DNA of 64,000 nucleotides, taken from Pipra filicauda. Its lineage: Eukaryota > Chordata > Aves > Passeriformes > Pipridae. The notes beneath the pieces were generated by a model. That model searched no databases. It was not told the DNA's origin and was given only the letters and a program-made list of their open reading frames with translations. Position numbers and translations under genes: made by a program. This document shows positions 57,901 through 63,604 of the stretch, piece after piece (positions within the stretch are counted from its first letter, which is position 1; each line of letters opens with the position of its first letter). The stretch is from contig NW_024104140.1 in assembly GCF_003945595.2 (NCBI RefSeq), positions 930,001 through 994,000 on the forward strand. Reading direction: 5' to 3'.

Positions 57901-60884
57901 TTCCAGGGCCTCAAAAAATGGCCTCACAGTTAACACAGACAATTGTGCATAATTCACAGTTTGACTTCATCTCTCTGAAATAACTGCTTAAGTATTTCAG
58001 AAAAGATAGAAACAGATTTCTCTCTGCACCTCCCACCTCAAGATTAACAAGATAACAGAAAAGTTGTTTCCTTTACACTGTTTAAGGTTCACAGTTCCTA
58101 GCAGCAAAGTCTGTTTCTTCTCTAGGCAACCCCTCACCAAAAAATGAGGGGGCAGAACTGGGAGCTGAAATTGAGCACATACTAAATCATAGCTAAATGT
58201 TTATTTCTCCAGAGAACTTGCAATTGCTATAAATGTATCACCATACAGAACAGCTCTTCAGAAAGCAGAAAATTGAAAAAAGGCAGAATTTGGGACAAGG
58301 CCCCAAAGAATGAAAAACTAACACTGTGTCAAAATGCATATAACAAAAAAATACCTGCAGGTCCAAATTCTGTCTCCAGTCTTCCTTTCTCTTGCTGCCT
58401 TTTAAAAGATGGGGGAATAGGGAGCAACACATGCAAACTTTATCTTAATTATCTTTAATTATTGTATTCATATGTTAGCAGCCTCCTATCACTTGCTTTA
58501 CAATGTAATCTTGAAGAGAAGTGCCTCTGCTTTTGCTTGACCTCTTGGCAATAGGTTAAAAAAATCCCTATAACCTAACAATGGTGCTAGACACTCCAGC
58601 TCCTTCAAGCACAGCAAATGTTACACTCAGAATATCACTGTCTCAGACAGCTATCCCTTTAAAGGGTGGAGCAATAAATTCTTTACCATATCAGTGAGAG
58701 GTCATAAAAAATAAAAAAAGGTTGCTCAGTCTACTGGTCCTTCATATCAGTTACAGGGGCTGTGATCTGCCAGGTTCCTCAACCCATAATCCATGACTGC
58801 TGACAAGCTCAGGGTGTTTTTTTGCTTCTATCTTAACAGCAACATCATTCAAAAAAACTGCCTTCTTGACTCGCTGTCATCATGAGCACAATCGAACACT
58901 CCTGAAATTTGATTTTTTTTTCAAGAGGTAAGAGATGCTGATGCAATTCTATCATCAAAAGAAAATGAAACCCTACGACTTTGTGGTCAGTGATCAAGGA
59001 CTGGAAGAAGAAAGAATTTAAACAGGCTTAGCAAGTCGCCTATGATCTTGGCATCTACAAGGACCGGAAGAGCACTTAAAAACATAGATGCACAGGATCA
59101 AGAACCACATAATCTAAAAAGAACATAACTGGACAGTAGCAGAAAATAGCTTTCCCACTAATTTCCAGCAATTTGATTCTCTCTGAAAAGGGTGCCTACC
59201 AAGCATTTAAAAGCAGCCTTCCTGAGGAATCAAAATCTGTTTCACCACTTGCTCACATGGTCTCTATATTTCATACCAACACAGACAAATCCTTCCAGCT
59301 GGGGATAGGCCACCACACAGAAGACAGAGATACACTGTACTGAAGAGATTTTTCAGCTGAAAAGGAAGAAAGGTCAAAGGACTCATATCACATAAGTGGC
59401 CGAAGTGCTTCTAAAACAGAAGGTGCCAAAGCAGGGGCCTTGCAGTGTTTAAAAAGTTCTCACTTATCACAGAAGTTTTAACAGAAACTATATTCGGCCT
59501 TGAGGGTTTGAAAAAAAAAAGAAAGCAGGCAAGACACAGCTCAGTGGAGGCAGCACATAGCAAAATAAGAGATATTCATCACAATGAAAGAAGTTTCATG
59601 ACACCTTCACAGCAATTTGCTACTCATAGCCACTCAGCAGTGACCTCATTGAGGAATCCTACTGTTTACATACCAATGCTAAGCAATCTTTTCGGTATCA
59701 CGTCTTAGTTCTATGTTAAAAAAGAAAATTTCTCAGGTTACACAGGAAAAGCCTGTAGCCACCACACCGACTTTAAAGACATTTTAAAGTGTAACTGCCA
59801 CAGGCACATTTGACAGCTCTCCACGTTTTAAGAAATGCCTTAGCTATGTATCTGAGTTGCGAGCAGCCCTGACGCTACACAAAAAGAAAAAAGAAAAAAA
59901 AAAAAAACCAAAACCAAAAACAAACCAGAAAAACCCATTTGTTTATATTTGGACCATTCTTAAGTTTTAAACGAAAAAAGACATTGTGAATCTCTATTAG
60001 ATACGCTGAAACAATTTTAATATTATTGTAGCTTTACCTTAACAGCTACATTTTTCTAAAGTGCCCTGGGTGAAGTGCATCTTGGATAACAATCCCATAG
60101 CACACAGAATAGTCTCTGAAGAGGTTTCCGGCGGGGGAGAGTGGTGGAGAGTTAGTTAGGCAGTTACGTAGAAACCACTGCTAAAGTATATATAAGATCA
60201 GTCAGTATTTGCTCTCAGGTCCTCAGTTCAGTTTTGCTCAAGTCACCACTACCCTGTCTGCCTGAAAATAAAATCATGGTCACCTGCTAAAGTGGTAGAA
60301 AGCCAAAGCTCACCCAGCTGTTTAAAATCCTGAACGAAAATTATTTATGAACCCATTTGATGCTACCGTAAGAGAGGTGAAAAAAAAAATGAGAATCACA
60401 CCCCGAGTTAGAGTATAATGACAAAAATGGGCATTGGCAAAATCTTTGAAAATAAACCAAAACATATTCATAGGTAAGCAGCCTGCTCCAGCTTAAACAT
60501 ACCAGAATAGGAATCACAGGCCTGCAAGGTAAAAGGGGCTGGTAGTCCCCTTTCCCCTCCAATGAGTTGGCAGGGGGAGGAACACTTTCATGTGACCCTA
60601 TATCCATCTGAGCAAACATTCAGTTTAGGTTGAACAGGTTCTCACACGTGTGGAAAGCCTTATCTATTCAAAACACAGACAAACCTGTTTAGGTACATCT
60701 GTATGAATGTTAAACAAGCAACCTGGGAGGCTAAACCAGTTTTCAGGAGCAGCCAGCTTCTCTGGCATAATGGGAAAAGGCTGGCCATCCGAGATACGCA
60801 TAAAATGCTATTAAGACAGCTCTCCTCTCCCATCTAAATGAACGGTTTCCCAAGAATCATTATGGGATTTGAGAGAAGGCCAGA

Positions 60885-60924
<40 letters not shown>

Positions 60925-62805
60925 CCATCTTGTTTATAAACACTCAGTTTCATTGAGGAACAAAAAACTTCATTGCCTCTTTTGCAATTTTCATGTATCC
61001 TGGAATAAACTGAAATCACCTCTCTGAAATCGTCTTTTTTTTTTTATTGAGTCTGTTTCAAAGCCACATTCACATAAAAAATGATGAAACTGTAAAAATA
61101 ACCCATAACTTCACACATTCATCTCAGAATCATGTTGACCAAATCTAAAGCTGTTCAAGAGGATCTACTGTTTCTGCTGACCACAAAAAGATAAGGCTAG
61201 TTTCTTCATTAGCTCAGTATCTGAGGGGCTGCAAAGTTGAGAATTGTAAAGGGACCTGTGTGGACCATTACTACAGAGAGGACCAGACCCCACTGGATAG
61301 GTACAGCTTTAGGACTGCAGATTATAAAGACTGAGCCTCTCACTCAGCCTTTCTTTGCCGGTATTGACACACATCGAATTCCTCATGTTGGGACTTCCCA
61401 ACTTCTGAAAGAGAAAGCATGGAAAACCAAAAGCAAGACAAGTGGCCAACCATAACAAAGATGCTAAAATTGGCAGGAATATGAAGGAAAGAGAAACTCA
61501 GTTACTTATTCCAGACTTGTATGAAGCACTGGGGCACATTCTTCCCCAAAACCTCGCCTTCTGTAATGTCCAGGCCACTTGCTCACCTCTAACAATTAGT
61601 GAATTTTCCTTGCTCATCCTTTTTGAGAAAGGTTTCACAGAGAAACCTAACCTGTCATTCCCCAGGAACTTACTCATCACCATCTGAGCTTCAGTCAGCT
61701 CTGGTCTCTCATACACCAGATACCTGAAAATCTCTGTTTCTCTTCAACAGTCAACTGTACTGCAGAGTTTCATAAACGAGTACTTCCTTGGCATTTTTTT
61801 TTATAGAGGGGGGAAAAAAAACTCCAAACCTGCCACAAAACCAAACCCGGGGTTAGAGACAACTAACCACCAAATCAGCTGCTACAGAAATACAAAGTTT
61901 TGCGGCTATGTTACAGTCCCTGCTCAGGTTACAGAGTAACTGCAAACCCAGCTAAACGTCCATTATATTTTGGCTGCTCTTGGAGTGACAGTGTAACCTG
62001 AAGACGTTTTTGGACAAATCTCCAAACATTAAAATGAGATAAAGTAATTCTTAGCATAAAATCATAGAATCGTAGAATGGTTTGGGTTGGAAGGGGGCAC
62101 TGAAGATAATCTTGTTCCAACTCCCCTGCCGTGGGCAGAGACATCTTTCATTTAGACCAGGTTGCTCAGCGTCCCATCCAAGATGGCCTTGAAGACCTCC
62201 AGGGACGGATATATCAACCGATTAGGTTTATACTGTATCATCCTCGACTTCGCCGGTGGAATTTTGTCTCTCGAGACTCAAGCGCTGCTTAAATACAGAG
62301 AAAAACAAGCAGGCGGAAATACAAGTTTCTGGTCAGAAACGGGGCCGAGAGCGGCGGGCGGGCCAGAACAGCGGGGCAGTGACACACGGACGGCACAGCG
62401 GGGACAGGACCGGGGACAGGACCAAAGCCAGGGCCCGCAGCTGACCCGCACAGCCCGGGCGCTCCGGGGGCGCTCCCTCGGCCGCGCCGGCCCCGGCCTT
62501 TTGTTCGCCCGCCGCGGGGGCAGCGCTCGGGCGGAGCAAGGCCTCGCCGCGGGCACCCCCGGAGCGACAAGACAGGGCACGGACAAGGCGAGGCCGGTCC
62601 CCCGGGGCCCCGCAGAGCCCGGCTCGGGGCGGGCTCCGGGGCGCGGCGCCTCTCCCGCCGCAGCGGGGCGGCGGGGGGGCGGGAGGCGCCCGGCGCCGCG
62701 TCCCTGCGGCAGGGCCCAGCGCAGCGCGGGCGGGAGCGCGGCACTCACCCAGGTGAGGAGGCTCTCGCCCAGCTCGGCGCGCTCCAGGCTCTCCACGTTG
62801 AACAT
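3901..62805 (-). CDS. HOOK3: HOOK3, Hook microtubule-tethering protein 3 (dynein activating adaptor); 5' sixteen coding exons, 3' end outside window
   Basis: Sixteen exons on the minus strand join in frame to 540 codons that closely follow vertebrate HOOK3: first residues [12 protein letters not shown], then the Hook domain (about residues 1-160), a short linker and a long coiled coil. Family knowledge: HOOK3 is a cytosolic adaptor linking dynein-dynactin to cargo. The Hook domain binds the dynein light intermediate chain and the coiled coil binds dynactin; the C-terminal part, not in this window, joins the FTS/FHIP complex and KIF1C. Gln147 and Ile154, residues known to be needed for light-intermediate-chain binding, are both present (exon 6). 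HOOK1 and HOOK2 are less likely because their N-termini differ clearly. Codon totals and splice phases are consistent across all fifteen introns, so this is an intact gene and not a pseudogene. About 178 residues remain to the left of position 1. Confidence 0.97.
4287..5600 (-). mobile_element. CR1 LINE, longer old copy with RT domain, in intron 15
   Basis: 3' end at about 4287 (reverse complement of TTCCAACCTACGGGTCTATA). Going right it passes pol C-terminal sequence and then RT: a minus-strand frame at 4906-5145 reads [15 protein letters not shown] and [20 protein letters not shown], equivalent to the CR1 LSKFADDTKLGG motif. The segment at 5270-5300 corresponds to the FSKAFDTV region. The catalytic FADD is degraded to FEDG, so it is inactive. 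Confidence 0.85.
5670..6172 (-). mobile_element. CR1 LINE 3' fragment in intron 15
   Basis: Reverse complement of an older CR1: CAGGGTCAGCTAGGGCAGGT, ATATCCCCAAGGATGGACAC, TGATAAGATCCACCCTGAGC and GGACACAGTACAG. The 5' truncation point is about 55 bp past the exon 15 donor. The 3' tail is poorly preserved. Confidence 0.85.
6228..6368 (-). CDS. HOOK3: HOOK3 exon 15, residues 464-511; coiled coil
   Basis: 141 nt with acceptor TGTGTTTAG and donor GTAAGA, phase 2 at both ends. It encodes [20 protein letters not shown], then [20 protein letters not shown] and ELETEN, a highly conserved coiled-coil block. A CR1 fragment begins about 55 bp past the donor. Confidence 0.97.
6755..7380 (-). mobile_element. 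CR1 LINE 3' fragment in intron 14
   Basis: In the minus strand the pol C-terminus can still be read in pieces: [20 protein letters not shown], then [19 protein letters not shown] and [18 protein letters not shown], with frame shifts between them. The 3' tail near 6755 is CAGCCCAAATGATTTTGTG in the element's orientation. Sense with HOOK3. Confidence 0.93.
7405..8125 (+). mobile_element. CR1 LINE 3' fragment in intron 14
   Basis: GATGCCATCCAGAGGGACCT, GAGAAGGATCTGGGGGTGCT, GAAAGCCAATTGTGTCCTGG, GGCACTGGCACAGGTTGCCC and a degenerate tail at AATGATTCTGTG. Antisense to HOOK3. Its head lies about 25 bp from the head of the minus-strand copy at 6755-7380. Confidence 0.92.
8130..8560. other. Unclassified repeat-like stretch between two CR1 copies
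   Basis: Contains TTTAAATCTAGTTTAAAGC (8168-8186), which resembles in reverse the GGCTTTAAACTAG block of the CR1 5' region, so it may be a minus-oriented CR1 5' remnant. The rest matches nothing I recognise. Confidence 0.3.
8566..9175 (-). mobile_element. CR1 LINE 3' fragment in intron 14
   Basis: Reverse complement of CR1: GTGACCACTGCCCTGGGGAG, CTAATATCCAATCTAAACCT, CCTCTTCCCCTC and GCTACCAGGGCACTGCTGAC. The 3' tail end near 8566 is degenerate. The 5' truncation point (about 9175) is about 40 bp from the exon 14 donor. Confidence 0.92.
9215..9284 (-). CDS. HOOK3: HOOK3 exon 14, residues 441-464; coiled-coil break with a Spindly-like motif
   Basis: 70 nt with acceptor CTTACTCAG and donor GTAAGC, ending in phase 2 (AA of Lys464; human has Arg). 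It encodes [20 protein letters not shown] and then EI. The prolines and glycines interrupt the coiled coil. LAAEI (residues 454-458) resembles the short motif that dynein adaptors use to contact the dynactin pointed end; that assignment is inference from pattern only. A CR1 element begins about 40 bp downstream of the donor. Confidence 0.95.
9285..9869 (-). other. HOOK3 intron 13
   Basis: 585 bp, the shortest intron in the window. Unique AT-rich sequence with no repeats recognised. Confidence 0.9.
9870..9957 (-). CDS. HOOK3: HOOK3 exon 13, residues 412-441; coiled coil
   Basis: 88 nt with acceptor TTATTCAG and donor GTAAAA, ending in phase 1. It encodes [20 protein letters not shown] and then AQEGQLTTT. 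The last Thr replaces the Gln I recall in human (LTTQG). Three copies of a 15-bp unit sit directly upstream in the intron and provide the pyrimidine tract. Confidence 0.96.
9958..12560 (-). other. HOOK3 intron 12
   Basis: 2.6 kb without CR1. The three 15-bp units lie at its 3' splice site. The middle part (10300-12200) is slightly more GC-balanced, but I recognise nothing in it. Confidence 0.85.
9968..10012. repeat. 15-bp unit repeated three times at the exon 13 acceptor
   Basis: GGAAAGAGAACAATT at 9968-9982 and 9983-9997 is identical; the third copy at 9998-10012 differs at one base near its end (AT for TT). On the HOOK3 strand each unit supplies TTGTTCTCTTTCC, a pyrimidine tract, starting 10 bp upstream of the exon 13 acceptor. 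Confidence 0.97.
12561..12671 (-). CDS. HOOK3: HOOK3 exon 12, residues 375-411; coiled coil
   Basis: 111 nt with acceptor TTCTCACAG and donor GTAAGT, phase 0 on both sides. It encodes [19 protein letters not shown] and then [18 protein letters not shown]. Tyr and Cys replace Phe and Tyr of the human segment DFEYKRL. Confidence 0.96.
12672..15359 (-). other. HOOK3 intron 11
   Basis: 2.7 kb of apparently unique AT-rich sequence with no CR1 and no other recognised feature. The piece at 14500-14760 is less AT-rich and could be tested for conservation. Confidence 0.8.
15360..15561 (-). CDS. HOOK3: HOOK3 exon 11, residues 307-374; coiled coil
   Basis: 202 nt, the largest coding exon seen here, with acceptor CCCTTCAG and donor GTGAGG, ending in phase 0. 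It encodes [20 protein letters not shown] and then the [20 protein letters not shown] segment, nearly identical to other vertebrate HOOK3 proteins. Two substitutions from human were noticed (Ala and Ser in [12 protein letters not shown]). Confidence 0.97.
15562..17072 (-). other. HOOK3 intron 10
   Basis: 1.5 kb with no repeats recognised. A short C-rich stretch lies near 16150-16190. Confidence 0.8.
17073..17213 (-). CDS. HOOK3: HOOK3 exon 10, residues 260-307; coiled coil
   Basis: 141 nt with acceptor TTTTTACAG and donor GTAAAT. It encodes a heptad-rich coiled coil beginning [18 protein letters not shown] and ending [10 protein letters not shown]. It starts and ends inside an Arg codon (phase 2). 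Confidence 0.97.
17214..18979 (-). other. HOOK3 intron 9
   Basis: 1.8 kb of purine-rich but otherwise unremarkable sequence; no CR1 and no RNA gene recognised. Confidence 0.8.
18980..19143 (-). CDS. HOOK3: HOOK3 exon 9, residues 206-260; coiled coil with a break
   Basis: 164 nt with acceptor TACAACAG and donor GTAGAA. Heptad segments flank a non-helical stretch at residues about 230-244 ([15 protein letters not shown]), a conserved interruption of the coiled coil. It ends in phase 2 (AG of Arg260). Confidence 0.97.
19144..20191 (-). other. HOOK3 intron 8
   Basis: 1.05 kb with nothing recognised. Confidence 0.8.
20192..20275 (-). CDS. HOOK3: HOOK3 exon 8, residues 178-205; start of coiled coil
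   Basis: 84 nt with acceptor ATGCTAG and donor GTAAGT, phase 0 on both sides. It encodes [20 protein letters not shown] and then RCHELDMQ, a heptad-rich helix opening the dynactin-binding coiled coil. Confidence 0.96.
20276..21710 (-). other. HOOK3 intron 7
   Basis: 1.4 kb, AT-rich, with short A and T runs (A18 near 21612) and a TATAGA-rich patch at about 20925-20945. No transposon recognised. Confidence 0.8.
21711..21773 (-). CDS. HOOK3: HOOK3 exon 7, residues 157-177; linker into coiled coil
   Basis: 63 nt with acceptor ATTGCAG and donor GTATCT, phase 0 on both sides. It encodes [20 protein letters not shown] plus Gln, the flexible linker between the Hook domain and the coiled coil. Val replaces the human Ala in PVSAGND. 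Confidence 0.96.
22399..22500 (+). repeat. A/C-rich low-complexity tract
   Basis: A run of A followed by CCAACCAAACCCC-type and AAACAAACAAAC sequence with almost no G until its end. Simple low-complexity DNA in intron 6. Confidence 0.85.
26940..27330 (-). mobile_element. CR1 LINE reverse-transcriptase fragment in intron 6
   Basis: In the minus strand a frame reads [17 protein letters not shown], the degenerate CR1 RT segment (consensus like FKKGKKEDPGNYRPVS), followed by the conserved region that precedes the RT palm. It has neither the 5' nor the 3' end of CR1. Sense with HOOK3. Confidence 0.75.
28183..28230. repeat. 17-bp direct repeat, 31-bp period
   Basis: AAATGCACTGGAGTATA at 28183-28199 and again at 28214-28230, in intron 6. 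Probably a small local duplication; no element fills the 14 bp between the copies. Confidence 0.85.
28779..28846 (-). CDS. HOOK3: HOOK3 exon 6, residues 134-156; dynein LIC-binding helix
   Basis: 68 nt. The acceptor follows an 11-T run (TTTCAG) and the donor is GTATGC. It encodes the last Hook-domain helix, including [17 protein letters not shown]. By codon count Gln147 lies in SVQHVV and Ile154 in TAIQE; these are the residues whose mutation is known to abolish dynein light-intermediate-chain binding in human HOOK3. Both are conserved, which supports a working dynein-activating adaptor. Confidence 0.97.
28847..30568 (-). other. HOOK3 intron 5
   Basis: 1.7 kb with no recognised repeats or genes. 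The 11-A run at the exon 6 edge is the pyrimidine tract of the exon 6 acceptor on the gene strand. Confidence 0.8.
30569..30701 (-). CDS. HOOK3: HOOK3 exon 5, residues 90-134
   Basis: 133 nt with acceptor TTTACACAG and donor GTAATA. It encodes [19 protein letters not shown] and continues through [22 protein letters not shown], the C-terminal half of the Hook domain. It ends in phase 1 (G of Glu134). Only one difference from human was noticed (Ala for Ser in EHADAAEL). Confidence 0.97.
30702..33386 (-). other. HOOK3 intron 4
   Basis: 2.7 kb, AT-rich, nothing recognised except a small 8-bp inverted repeat (30914-30935, CTTATGAG/CTCATAAG). Confidence 0.8.
33387..33437 (-). CDS. HOOK3: HOOK3 exon 4, residues 73-89 (51 nt)
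   Basis: This 51-nt exon encodes [17 protein letters not shown], part of the Hook domain. Both flanks are phase 0, so skipping would remove 17 residues in frame. The acceptor is AATAG and the donor GTAAGA. The exon's own first six bases are GTAAGC, so acceptor and donor-like sequence are fused (AG|GTAAGC). Human has Ile where this gene has Val73; the Val codon GTA supplies the GT. Confidence 0.95.
34240..34263. other. Perfect 10-bp hairpin, 4-nt loop
   Basis: AAGTTACTTT, loop ACTG, AAAGTAACTT. It lies in intron 3 about 70 bp left of a CR1 fragment. Not a terminator in any meaningful sense in this genome. Confidence 0.85.
34335..34714 (+). mobile_element. CR1 LINE 3' fragment in intron 3
   Basis: GAGCTGGGGTTGTTTAGCTT, GGAGAAAAGGAAGCTTAGGG, GAGTCACCATCCCTGGGGTG and the tail TAAATGATCCTATGACTCC. 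Antisense to HOOK3. Confidence 0.9.
37609..37663 (+). other. G-rich tract with quadruplex potential in intron 3
   Basis: Eight separate runs of three or more G in about 54 bp, with loops of 1-7 nt, in otherwise AT-rich sequence. The G strand is the plus strand, i.e. the template strand for HOOK3, so the transcript is C-rich here. Confidence 0.8.
39353..39652 (+). mobile_element. CR1 LINE 3' fragment in intron 3
   Basis: CCCAGGTAACAAGTGACAGG, a small GGACA pentamer expansion, GAGTCACCATCCCTGGAAGT and the tail AAGTCTATGATTCTATCA. Same subtype and orientation as 40043-40352. Confidence 0.9.
40043..40352 (+). mobile_element. CR1 LINE 3' fragment in intron 3
   Basis: AAGTGACAGGACAAGAGGAA, GGGGAAGTTTAGATGGGCTA, GAAGTGGTGGAGCCACTGTC and the tail CAGCCTAAATGATTCTATGA. 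Antisense to HOOK3, 390 bp from a sibling copy in the same orientation. Confidence 0.92.
42161..42233 (-). CDS. HOOK3: HOOK3 exon 3, residues 48-72
   Basis: 73 nt with acceptor GTTTCAG and donor GTATTTG, a weaker donor than most in this gene. It encodes [18 protein letters not shown] and then DNWRLK, a conserved Hook-domain segment. The exon ends on a codon boundary (phase 0). Confidence 0.96.
45786..45840. other. Two adjacent perfect 10-bp stem-loops in intron 2
   Basis: Stem 1: TCACTGCAAA (45786-45795) pairs with TTTGCAGTGA (45803-45812), loop 7 nt. Stem 2: GGTGCTTTCA (45816-45825) pairs with TGAAAGCACC (45831-45840), loop 5 nt. Only three bases separate them. Too short for an H/ACA snoRNA or a microRNA precursor. 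Confidence 0.9.
46356..47066 (+). mobile_element. CR1 LINE 3' fragment in intron 2
   Basis: CR1 match from GGAATGAGAGGCTGGAAAGC through CAGTGCCCTGGCAGCCAGGA, AATGGCCTGAGGTTCTGTCA and GGTTGGATATTAG to the tail TCCCTTCCAACTCACCATATTCTGTG. Antisense to HOOK3. Same subtype as the copy at 8566-9175, which is inverted. Confidence 0.93.
47880..49595 (+). mobile_element. Long degenerate CR1 LINE retaining 5' and endonuclease-region sequence
   Basis: From about 47880 the sequence follows the CR1 5' region (CAGGTCAACAACCAGC; CTGGCCAACCTGGT at 48141-48154). It then shows an endonuclease-domain remnant at about 48410-48660, where a broken frame still reads like NKQEE...GYRLFR-type CR1 sequence. Reverse-transcriptase and downstream sequence follow from about 48780 (ATGAAATCCAGCTGGAGCCC at 48840; GTAGCCAAGAAGGCCAACGA at 49179). 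Sequence between the endonuclease part and the RT core seems deleted, and no CR1 3' tail is seen. The left limit is uncertain; 47470-47880 may also belong. No intact ORF remains. Confidence 0.8.
49981..50066 (-). CDS. HOOK3: HOOK3 exon 2, residues 20-48
   Basis: 86 nt with acceptor ..CCACAG and donor GTAAGG. It encodes [19 protein letters not shown] and then VVMAQVLQK, the calponin-homology-like core of the Hook domain. It ends in phase 2 (AT|A, Ile48). Differences from human as recalled: Asp26 to Glu and Asn40 to Ser. Confidence 0.96.
50762..50784. other. Perfect 9-bp inverted repeat, 5-nt loop
   Basis: AAATAACGT, loop TGATG, ACGTTATTT, in intron 1 about 700 bp upstream of exon 2. It contains two ACGT cores, preceded 20 bp away by TGACGT. 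Confidence 0.8.
51601..51628. repeat. 14-bp perfect tandem duplication
   Basis: TATCCTTCAGAGAT occurs twice in direct succession in intron 1. Short local duplication with no visible function. Confidence 0.9.
52100..52846 (+). mobile_element. CR1 LINE 3' fragment (about 750 bp) in intron 1
   Basis: Long CR1 match: AACCTCATGAGGTTCAACAA, GAGAAGGACTTGGGGGTGCT, GGTTGTTCAGCCTGGAGTGG, ending GAGCAACCTGATCTAGTTC and a degenerate ATCTATGATTTTA tail. The pol reading frame is broken by several stops and small deletions. Antisense to HOOK3. Confidence 0.93.
60886..60923 (+). repeat. Poly(A) tract, 38 A
   Basis: Uninterrupted A38 in intron 1; in the HOOK3 transcript it is U38. No AATAAA or gene-like sequence lies directly before it, so it does not look like the tail of a processed pseudogene. 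Confidence 0.9.
62060..62207 (-). mobile_element. CR1 LINE short 3' fragment in intron 1
   Basis: Begins ATCATAGAATCGTAGAATGG, the reverse complement of the CR1 3' tail, followed by TTTGGGTTGGAAGGGG and GACCAGGTTGCTCAGCGTCC. Sense with HOOK3, at the inner edge of the CpG island. Confidence 0.92.
62749..62805 (-). CDS. HOOK3: HOOK3 exon 1 (coding part), residues 1-19
   Basis: The ATG is at 62805-62803 in the context GCCATGT, with a purine (G) at -3. The 19 codons read [19 protein letters not shown], matching the HOOK3 N-terminus. Relative to the human protein as I remember it, residue 3 is Asn for Ser and residue 13 Gly for Cys. The exon ends TGG followed by the donor GTGAGT (62748-62743), phase 0. 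The reading frame stays open upstream of this ATG to 63069, but that upstream part is GC-rich and low in complexity. The start was chosen by family homology. Confidence 0.95.
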
Positions 62806-62900
62806 GGCGGGGCTGCGGGGCCGCGGCCGGGTCGGTACCGCCGCTCCCGCCCCGCCCCGTCCCGGGCCGGGCGGTGGCGCCCACACGTCACCGCGCCCTG
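62806..62900 (-). other. HOOK3: HOOK3 5' UTR and likely transcription start zone (approximate extent)
   Basis: GC-rich sequence directly upstream of the ATG with no initiator or TATA signal that fixes a single start. The extent is a guess from typical CpG-promoter 5' UTR lengths. Confidence 0.5.
62885..62890. promoter_or_regulatory. CRE half-site (ACGTCA)
   Basis: ACGTCA, the reverse complement of TGACGT, sits 80 bp upstream of the ATG next to GC boxes. A six-base match in a GC-rich promoter is weak evidence by itself. Confidence 0.3.
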
Positions 62901-62914
62901 ACGGGGCCCGGCCG

Positions 62915-62926
62915 CGCGCCTGCGCA
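62915..62926. promoter_or_regulatory. NRF1-like site
   Basis: CGCGCCTGCGCA matches the palindromic NRF1 consensus YGCGCAYGCGCR with one mismatch. It lies 110 bp upstream of the HOOK3 ATG inside the CpG island, a usual place for NRF1 in bidirectional housekeeping promoters. Confidence 0.6.
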
Positions 62927-63272
62927 CGGCGGCCGCGGGGCGGGGCGGGGTCGCGGCGCGACCCGGCGGCGAGCGGGGCGGGGCCGGGCCGGGCCGGCGG
63001 CGAGCGGAGCTGAGGTACCGCGGGGGACTGCGGGGCCCGCCGGCCGCCCCCTGCGCCCGGCCAGGGCACCGGCGGGACGGAGAGGGGGGCGCGGCCCGCT
63101 CCCCTCCGCTGCGGGCCCGCCGCGGCACCTCCTGCGCCGCCAGCAGCGCTGCGGGAGGAGAGCTCGGCGCCCTTCCCTCCCCCCGGCTGTGTGTGTGCCC
63201 TCGGCTGCGGGCGCGGAGGAGCTGGTTGGGACAGGGTCCGGCGGGGCTGGGAGCGTGGGCTTGTGAGGGTGC

Positions 63273-63553
63273 TGCACCCACAGCGTCCTCCTGTGAGCGT
63301 GCTGTGGCTTGGCGTGTGGGTGGAGCGGCCCCTACGAGGTTTTATTCTCTTTCTGGAGCAGGAAATGACCCTGCACCCACGGAGGTTCTCCTGTTAGTGA
63401 AAGGGGCAGCCTCTGCAAGGTTTTCCTCTCTTCTTGTAGTCGAAAACAGCTTTGCACCCACAGACATCAGACATTCTTCTTTTAGTATCTAGTGTGGCTT
63501 GGTTCGAGGAAGGAGTGGCCTCTACGAGGTTTTCCTCTCTTTTTTGGAGTAGA
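63273..63553. repeat. Three-copy imperfect tandem repeat, unit about 81-110 bp
   Basis: The motif TGCACCCAC starts at 63273, 63372 and 63453. Each is followed by a CTCCTGTTAG-like block (CTTCTTTTAG in copy 3) and then a GGCCTCTACGAGGTTTT-like block (GGCAGCCTCTGCAAGG in copy 2) running into TCCTCTCTT and TTTTTGGAGTAG. GTGGCTTGG is present in copies 1 and 3 and missing in the shorter copy 2. The first two spacings are 99 and 81 bp. I do not recognise it as a known family. Confidence 0.75.
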
Positions 63554-63604
63554 TGTTGACTTACTTTCAACAGAACTTGGCTCTAGTAAAAATTAAAGAA
63601 GAGA

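Larger units (their letters stand above)
50067..62748 (-). other. HOOK3 intron 1
   Basis: 12.7 kb, the largest intron. It holds CR1 copies at 52100-52846 and 62060-62207, a 14-bp duplication, the A38 tract and, at its right end, part of the CpG island. 53-60.8 kb is AT-rich and unclassified; any first-intron enhancer there cannot be seen from sequence alone. Confidence 0.85.
62330..63260. promoter_or_regulatory. CpG island promoter of HOOK3, probably divergent
   Basis: The base composition changes abruptly from AT-rich to extremely GC- and CpG-rich. The island covers exon 1, the 5' UTR and several hundred bases upstream. GC boxes (Sp1-type) occur at about 62846-62859 (CCCGCCCCGCCCC) and 62937-62951, with a further G-rich cluster to about 63000. 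No TATA box was seen, as is usual for housekeeping CpG promoters. Long open frames on both strands here are by-products of GC richness. Confidence 0.9.

Noticed and set aside
60886..60923. A38 tract as the tail of a processed pseudogene
   Set aside because: No polyadenylation signal, no gene-like sequence upstream and no target-site duplication noticed.
62162..63281. Long open reading frames on both strands in the CpG island (up to 283 codons)
   Set aside because: GC-rich DNA has few stop codons. The translations are Arg/Pro/Gly/Ala-rich with no domain, and the only real coding piece is the 19-codon HOOK3 exon 1.
63193..63492. Plus-strand 99-codon frame as a new gene
   Set aside because: It is the GC-rich island edge plus the tandem repeat read through; no homology, and the repeat explains the repeated peptide pieces. 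Kept only as a repeat.
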